From NCBI GenBank assembly GCA_030834835.1, contig JAUQXD010000907.1, positions 1 to 20,107 of the forward strand: a stretch of 20,107 nt of DNA, given 5' to 3'. The notes beneath the pieces were generated by a model. It saw only the letters and a list, made by a program, of their open reading frames with translations, did not search any database and was not told the origin of the DNA. The DNA is from Thermoflexales bacterium. Its GTDB lineage: Bacteria; Chloroflexota; Anaerolineae; Fen-1058. A program made the position numbers and the translations under genes. Shown piece after piece: positions 15,612-20,107 of the stretch (the first letter of the stretch is position 1; every line of letters begins with the position of its first letter).

Positions 15612-18600
15612 GCCTCACTCCTTGCGGCGTGATCGGGCTGCATCGCATCTGGCCCGCCGTTGCCGGACGCCTCGACCTGCGGCGCATGACCCGGCGCAAT
15701 TTCGACGACCGACATGGCCGAGTGCGTGGCGGCGCGCAATTCTTGCGCGGCGATGTTGAGCACTTGCTCTACGCTTTGCGCATTGCGCAGCCGGCTGGAA
15801 ATGCGATTGATGGTGCGTTCACGTTCGGCATCACGCTGTGTCTGGTCGAACAATCGGCGGTTTTCAATGGCGATGGCCATTTGTTGGGCCAGCGCCGTGA
15901 AGGGCCGAATCTCACTTTCGACAAAGATATGGGTGTGTTCTGACTCCAGCAACAGCAGTCCCAGCTGCTGTCCGCCAACCCACAACGGCAAGATGGCGAC
16001 AGCGCCGATCTTTAATCGGCGCAACAGCGCTGCCGTGTTCGGATCGATCCGTGGATCACTCGTCAGGTCGTTTGAGAACAGCGGCTCGGTGGTTCGCGCA
16101 AAGTTAATCGCCCGCATGACCTGCGGCGAGAACTGCGTGCCGATCGGCTGGGGCGGCTCGCCGATTCCGCTGTACCACGCGGCTGAGACCGTGGCAGCCA
16201 TGAGCTCATCACTGCCGGCGGCAAACTCAAACAGCCACAACACGGCGCGGTTGATGTCCGGCACGGCGACGCTCTCGGCAAACGTGGCGATCATGCTGTT
16301 CAGATCGGGCGCGGCCGACAACCGCCGGCTGGCATTGTAGAGTCGCTCGGTTTCTCCCAGCGCCGTTTGCACCTGTTCCAGCAAGCGCGCATTATCGATG
16401 GCAACGGCCATTTGATCGGCCAGACCGTTGAGCACGCGCACTTCTTCGGGCGTGATCTGCGCGCGGCCCGTGCGTTGATAGCCGGCTTCGATCAGGCCGA
16501 TGGCTTCGTCGCGCAACCGTACCGGCACGAAGGCCCGCACCAGATTGGCGTGACCCTCGCGCTCGTAGATGGCCCGATCGAACCGCTCGTCCCACCCGTC
16601 GATTACTTCAACCTGACCCTTACGCACGATATCCATGGTGATGTCGTTTTGCACCGCCTCGAGCGGACGCCGCAGACCCTGTATGCGGGCCGCGCTGCCT
16701 GTGCCGCGCACAGTCGTGATCTGCCCGGCTTCATGCTCGATCAGCGCAATGGCAATGTGCGAGAAATTCAAGCGGTGCTGCAGCGTATCTACCAGCGCGT
16801 CGAGCACCTGCGGCACGTCCAGCGCCTGGGACACTGCCTGGCTGAACTCTTGCAGAATCTGCGTCTCGCGCAGGCGACTTTCGGCTGCGGCGCGGGCGTC
16901 GCGCGTCTGTTCAAAGAGCCGCGCATTCTGAATGGCGATGGCCGCCTGGGCTCCGAAGACTTGCAACAGGTCACGATCATGTTCGGTGTACGCCCCGCGT
17001 GTGACATAGTTCTGAACGGCCATAACGCCCAGGATCTGATCGCCCAACAACAGCGGGACGCCAAGCCACGATTGAGCAGCCGCGCCCACGCGCTCCAGGT
17101 CATGCTCTTTGAGCCACTGGTCAACATCTTCCTTGATTAACACGCTGCTGCGCGTGCGGATAATGTAGCCCGTCATGCCCTGATCGGCCGATATGGTAGT
17201 GATGCTTTGATCGACGACGGACTCGCTGGCGTTGATGACGAAGCTCACTTCATGCTTCGCCGGATCATACAAACCGATGTAGAAGTTGGCGGTATCGATC
17301 AGGCGGGAGGCGCCCTGATAAATCTGCTGCAACACCTGGTCCACGGCCAGCTGCGCACTCAGCGACTGAGACAGGTCGAAGAGCGCCGTTTGTTCTTCGG
17401 CGCGGCGCTGCGTTTCCTGGAACAGTCGCGCGTTTTCAATGGCCGTGGCGATCTGGCTGGCCATGATGCGCAGCGCGTTGATGTCGTCGTCGGTGAAGGC
17501 CGACAGCTGCGTCGATTGGATGGTGAGCGCGCCGATGATCTGGCCGCGGCTGATCAGCGGGAGCGCCATTTCCGATCGGGTGCGCGGCAGTAACGGATTG
17601 CTGAAGCGCATCGTCTCCACGCCCGCATCCAGCGTGACGCGCGGTTCGCCTGTGGCGACGCACCGGCCAATCATGGACGCGCCGCCGACCTCCAGACGGT
17701 GGTGGGCGTCCAGCATCTTGCGGCCGGCTTCACCCGTGCCGGCGCGCAGTTCCGCCCACTGGCTGCTCTTGTCGACGAGGAACAAACCGGCATAATAGAG
17801 ATCGTAGCGTTCGCGAATGAGTTCGACGACGACGGGCAGCAGTTTGTCGGGATCGAGGATGGTGGCTGCGGCGTTGGAGATCTCACTGCCGGCTTGCAGC
17901 TGCACGGCGCGGCGCGCCTCGACAGTCAGCAGGCGTTCGCGCTCCGCCTCGATTTGCTTGCGCTCGGTAATGTCGCGGCCAATGCCCACGATACCGTCGA
18001 TCTGGCCGTCGGCGTTGCGGAACGGCACTTTCGTCGTAGACAGCCAGCGCGGTTTGCCGTCTGGCCCGGCCGACGCCTCTTCCATATTCGTCAACGCCTG
18101 GCCGCTGCTGATAATGGCCTGTTCGTCGGCAACGTACTTTGCGGCAAATTCGCGCGGGAAGAAGTCCAGGTCGGTCTTACCGATCAGCGCTTCAACTGAC
18201 GGTGCGCCCGCCAGAGCCGCCACCGGTTGGTTGGCGACCAAGAACCGTCCCTGCCGGTCTTTGACATAGACCATGTCGGGCACGTTGTCGATCAGAATCT
18301 GCAGGCGCTGAGCGGTTTCCGCCAGCCGCTGCTCGGTCTGCTTGCGCGCGGTGACGTCGCGGTGCACGGCCAGGAAGCCCACCAGATTGTCGGCGCTATC
18401 GATGATGGGGGTGTTGGCGCCCTCGACCGTGATGAGTCGGCCGTCTTTCGTCTTGTTGACCAGCTCGCCGGCGACGGTGCCTCTGGCTTTCAGCGTCTGC
18501 CAGAAATGCTGGTACCGTTCTTGGGGAATGACGCCTGACTTCAAAATGCGCGGCGTCTGGCCCACCGCTTCGGCGGCCGAAAAACCGTAGGTCTTTTCAA

Positions 18601-20107
18601 AAGCCGGATTGACATACTCGATCGCGCCATCCAGATCGGTGATGAAGATGGCATCGCCCGATCGTTCCATGCCCAGCTTAAAGCGCAACATTTGTTCTTC
18701 GCCGCGTTTGCGTTCCCGGATGTCTTGCATGATGGCGATGAAGTGCGTGATCTCGCCGCCGCTGGCGCGCACCGGGGTGATGGTAATTTCCTCGTCATAT
18801 TCACGGCCATCTTTGCGTCGATTGATCAACTCGCCGTGCCAGTTCTGGCCCGCCAGAATGGTTTGCCACATAGTGCTATAAAACTCGTTGGACTGCCGGC
18901 CCGAGTTGAGAATTCGCGCGTTCTGGCCGACGGCTTCCTCGAAAGTGTAGCCCGTCAACTGGGTGAAAGCGGGGTTCACCCAGATCATCTCCCCGTTCCG
19001 ATTGGTAATGGCGATCCCGTTGGCCGCTGCCTCCAGGGCTGAGGTGCGCAGTTTCAGCGCTTGCTCGGCGCGACCCAGCTCGGTAGCGTCCCAGAACATG
19101 ATCTGGATGCCGATCAGCTGCTCCTGGGCGTCATATAGCGGGTTCTTAATAGTGCGGACGAAACCCTGTTCGCCGGTCCCCAATACCTCGTGCGCCTCCA
19201 GGAATTCCGCAGACTTGCCGCTCGCCATCACGGCCTGATCGTCGGCGCGATATTTCTCGGCCAGTTCGGGCGGATGGATGTCAAAGTCGGTCTTGCCAAT
19301 CAACTCCTCCAGACTTAGACCCACCAGTTCGCAGTAGTTACGGTTACCGTAGGTGAAACGGCCGTGCTTATCCTTGCGGCACAGGTTCTCGGGAATGGTA
19401 TCGACCAGCGATTGATAGAGCGTCTCCGAGGTCCGCAGTTGGGCTTCGGCCTGTTTGCGGGCGGTAATATCGTAGAACCCACTGAGGACGGCGCGTTCAT
19501 TGTTGTAGACCAGCGGTTGGACGTCCAACATGACCCACAACAGCGAGCCATCACCCCGCTTCAGGCGCAATTCGTAATTGACCACGCGACCATCGCGCTG
19601 CAGGGCGGCCAGAATCTTCTGGCGATCGGCCGGCGCATCGTAGAACTCCAGCGTGGTGTGGTTAAGCATTTCTTCGCGCGGGACGCCAAACATGGCGCTG
19701 GCGCGCGCGTTGACGTACAACGGGCGGCCATCGGTGACGCGGGTGATCAAAATGGGAATGGGGGTGGCTTCGACGATGGCCTGAAAACGCGCCAGAGCCG
19801 CATTGTCCACCGGGGTAGCGCTGGCCGCCTGCTCAGTCGCGGCCGGTTTAACGCTGTCTTCGATAATGCCCAACACATAGCGTACCTGACCGTCTTCGTC
19901 AGTCAACGGCACGCGCCGCGTTCGCCGCGTGAGGATGCTGCCGTCAAGAGCGGTGGAAGCCGTCTGTGAATCGTCTGCCTGGCCGCTTTCCAATACCTGG
20001 TCGTCGATCTGCCACGCTTCGTCGGATTGTTCTTTGTCCACATGACCGACGAGCATACCCGCCGGCCGGCCCAGCAGATCGCCACACGCATCGTTGACAG
20101 CTACCCA
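15608..20107 (-). CDS. Gene A: multi-PAS/multi-GAF sensory protein without visible output domain (5' partial)
   Basis: The frame stays open to the right edge: 17 codons precede the first in-window ATG (20056) and read like the middle of a PAS domain (VNDACGDLLGRPAG), so the true start lies outside. The visible part is 1499 residues. Counted from the first visible codon, the domains are: partial PAS 1-84, PAS 105-222, 228-345, 350-470, 473-592 and 605-722, most ending in a PAC-like D[IV]T-x-RK motif, then GAF about 735-900, 910-1067, 1085-1245 and 1255-1422. A final stub (1425-1475, LRNAQSVEQVLNIAAQEL) resembles the first helix and strand of another GAF. No transmembrane segment, kinase, GGDEF, EAL or DNA-binding motif is visible, so it should be cytosolic unless the missing N terminus adds a membrane anchor. 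Unlike B-E it lacks the LNRRLTGEAW helix. Its TGA stop overlaps the ATG of gene B (ATGA), which suggests translational coupling. The architecture is clear; ligands and signalling partner are unknown. Confidence 0.93.
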   Translation of the reverse strand, partial: WVAVNDACGDLLGRPAGMLVGHVDKEQSDEAWQIDDQVLESGQADDSQTASTALDGSILTRRTRRVPLTDEDGQVRYVLGIIEDSVKPAATEQAASATPVDNAALARFQAIVEATPIPILITRVTDGRPLYVNARASAMFGVPREEMLNHTTLEFYDAPADRQKILAALQRDGRVVNYELRLKRGDGSLLWVMLDVQPLVYNNERAVLSGFYDITARKQAEAQLRTSETLYQSLVDTIPENLCRKDKHGRFTYGNRNYCELVGLSLEELIGKTDFDIHPPELAEKYRADDQAVMASGKSAEFLEAHEVLGTGEQGFVRTIKNPLYDAQEQLIGIQIMFWDATELGRAEQALKLRTSALEAAANGIAITNRNGEMIWVNPAFTQLTGYTFEEAVGQNARILNSGRQSNEFYSTMWQTILAGQNWHGELINRRKDGREYDEEITITPVRASGGEITHFIAIMQDIRERKRGEEQMLRFKLGMERSGDAIFITDLDGAIEYVNPAFEKTYGFSAAEAVGQTPRILKSGVIPQERYQHFWQTLKARGTVAGELVNKTKDGRLITVEGANTPIIDSADNLVGFLAVHRDVTARKQTEQRLAETAQRLQILIDNVPDMVYVKDRQGRFLVANQPVAALAGAPSVEALIGKTDLDFFPREFAAKYVADEQAIISSGQALTNMEEASAGPDGKPRWLSTTKVPFRNADGQIDGIVGIGRDITERKQIEAERERLLTVEARRAVQLQAGSEISNAAATILDPDKLLPVVVELIRERYDLYYAGLFLVDKSSQWAELRAGTGEAGRKMLDAHHRLEVGGASMIGRCVATGEPRVTLDAGVETMRFSNPLLPRTRSEMALPLISRGQIIGALTIQSTQLSAFTDDDINALRIMASQIATAIENARLFQETQRRAEEQTALFDLSQSLSAQLAVDQVLQQIYQGASRLIDTANFYIGLYDPAKHEVSFVINASESVVDQSITTISADQGMTGYIIRTRSSVLIKEDVDQWLKEHDLERVGAAAQSWLGVPLLLGDQILGVMAVQNYVTRGAYTEHDRDLLQVFGAQAAIAIQNARLFEQTRDARAAAESRLRETQILQEFSQAVSQALDVPQVLDALVDTLQHRLNFSHIAIALIEHEAGQITTVRGTGSAARIQGLRRPLEAVQNDITMDIVRKGQVEVIDGWDERFDRAIYEREGHANLVRAFVPVRLRDEAIGLIEAGYQRTGRAQITPEEVRVLNGLADQMAVAIDNARLLEQVQTALGETERLYNASRRLSAAPDLNSMIATFAESVAVPDINRAVLWLFEFAAGSDELMAATVSAAWYSGIGEPPQPIGTQFSPQVMRAINFARTTEPLFSNDLTSDPRIDPNTAALLRRLKIGAVAILPLWVGGQQLGLLLLESEHTHIFVESEIRPFTALAQQMAIAIENRRLFDQTQRDAERERTINRISSRLRNAQSVEQVLNIAAQELRAATHSAMSVVEIAPGHAPQVEASGNGGPDAMQPDHAARSEA
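15618..15623 (-). promoter_or_regulatory. Ribosome binding site of gene B at a coupled start
   Basis: AAGGAG lies inside the last codons of gene A, 6 nt before ATG 15611. The stop of A (TGA, 15608-15610) overlaps this ATG as ATGA, which fixes the start and suggests reinitiation by terminating ribosomes. Confidence 0.8.
16907..17905 (-). repeat. GAF-pair block in gene A (related to 1275-2276 in E)
   Basis: The first two GAF domains of A. The first carries the variant LLPRTRSEMALPLISRG and RAGTGEAGRKML rather than the SEIALPLxVGxRVLGALDVQS form of B, C and D. The second contains PLLLGDQILGVMAVQNY. Confidence 0.65.

Noticed and set aside
18905..18930. Possible LOV photoreceptor in PAS domains of gene A (GQNARILNSG)
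   Set aside because: LOV domains need a Cys in the GxNCRFLQ motif. Here the position is Ala (and Pro in the following PAS, GQTPRILKSG), so no flavin adduct is possible.
20054..20056. ATG at 20056 as the real start of gene A
   Set aside because: The frame is open upstream to the edge and the 17 upstream codons read as PAS sequence. Just upstream is GGCCGGCCGGCGGGT with no purine-rich binding site.

Overview
The window is one strand-coherent stretch of a bacterial chromosome. It holds six consecutive genes, all on the minus strand, and essentially every base is coding. GC content is high (roughly 60% by eye). The protein style points to Chloroflexota, probably an Anaerolineae-like lineage: very long GAF/PAS proteins, type-I GAF domains with an NPLLPxTRSE signature, an LNRRLTGEAW helix, and a C-terminal 'LDxILQxAxxEL' tail. 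The taxonomic call is inference from protein architecture. No rRNA, tRNA, phage, IS or CRISPR sequence is visible.

Reading in the direction of transcription (right to left): gene A (15608-20107, 5' end outside the window) is a PAS-PAS-PAS-PAS-PAS-PAS-GAF-GAF-GAF-GAF protein. Gene B (12120-15611) has a multi-helix membrane region, a Cache-type extracytoplasmic sensor, HAMP and GAFs. Gene C (9257-12085) has a helical extracytoplasmic sensor, HAMP and GAFs. Gene D (6611-9247) has a Cache sensor, HAMP and GAFs. Gene E (681-6614) is a 1977-residue soluble GAF/PAS giant. Gene F (1-647, 3' end outside the window) is a polytopic membrane protein seen only at its N terminus.

The genes are packed as one operon. 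The A/B and D/E junctions overlap by ATGA. The C stop codon lies inside the Shine-Dalgarno sequence of D. The B/C and E/F gaps are 34 and 33 bp. Each of the five starts visible in the window has a strong purine-rich ribosome binding site 5-6 nt upstream. No promoter or terminator is visible, so the transcript should extend beyond both edges.

The striking point is that none of the five (nearly) complete proteins, about 6,450 residues in total, contains a recognisable output domain. I see no histidine kinase, GGDEF/EAL, methyl-accepting, phosphatase, receiver or DNA-binding domain. B, C, D and E instead share a C-terminal module: an LNRRLTGEAW helix, a GAF C-terminal half, then a GAF N-terminal half that simply stops. 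A shares only the last element. The set looks like a multi-input sensory array (membrane Cache and helical sensors plus cytosolic GAF/PAS giants) whose output would come from a partner encoded elsewhere, possibly F or a gene beyond an edge. Domain blocks recur between genes: E appears to be a mosaic of a D-like GAF pair and an A-like GAF pair, with a tandem PAS duplication.
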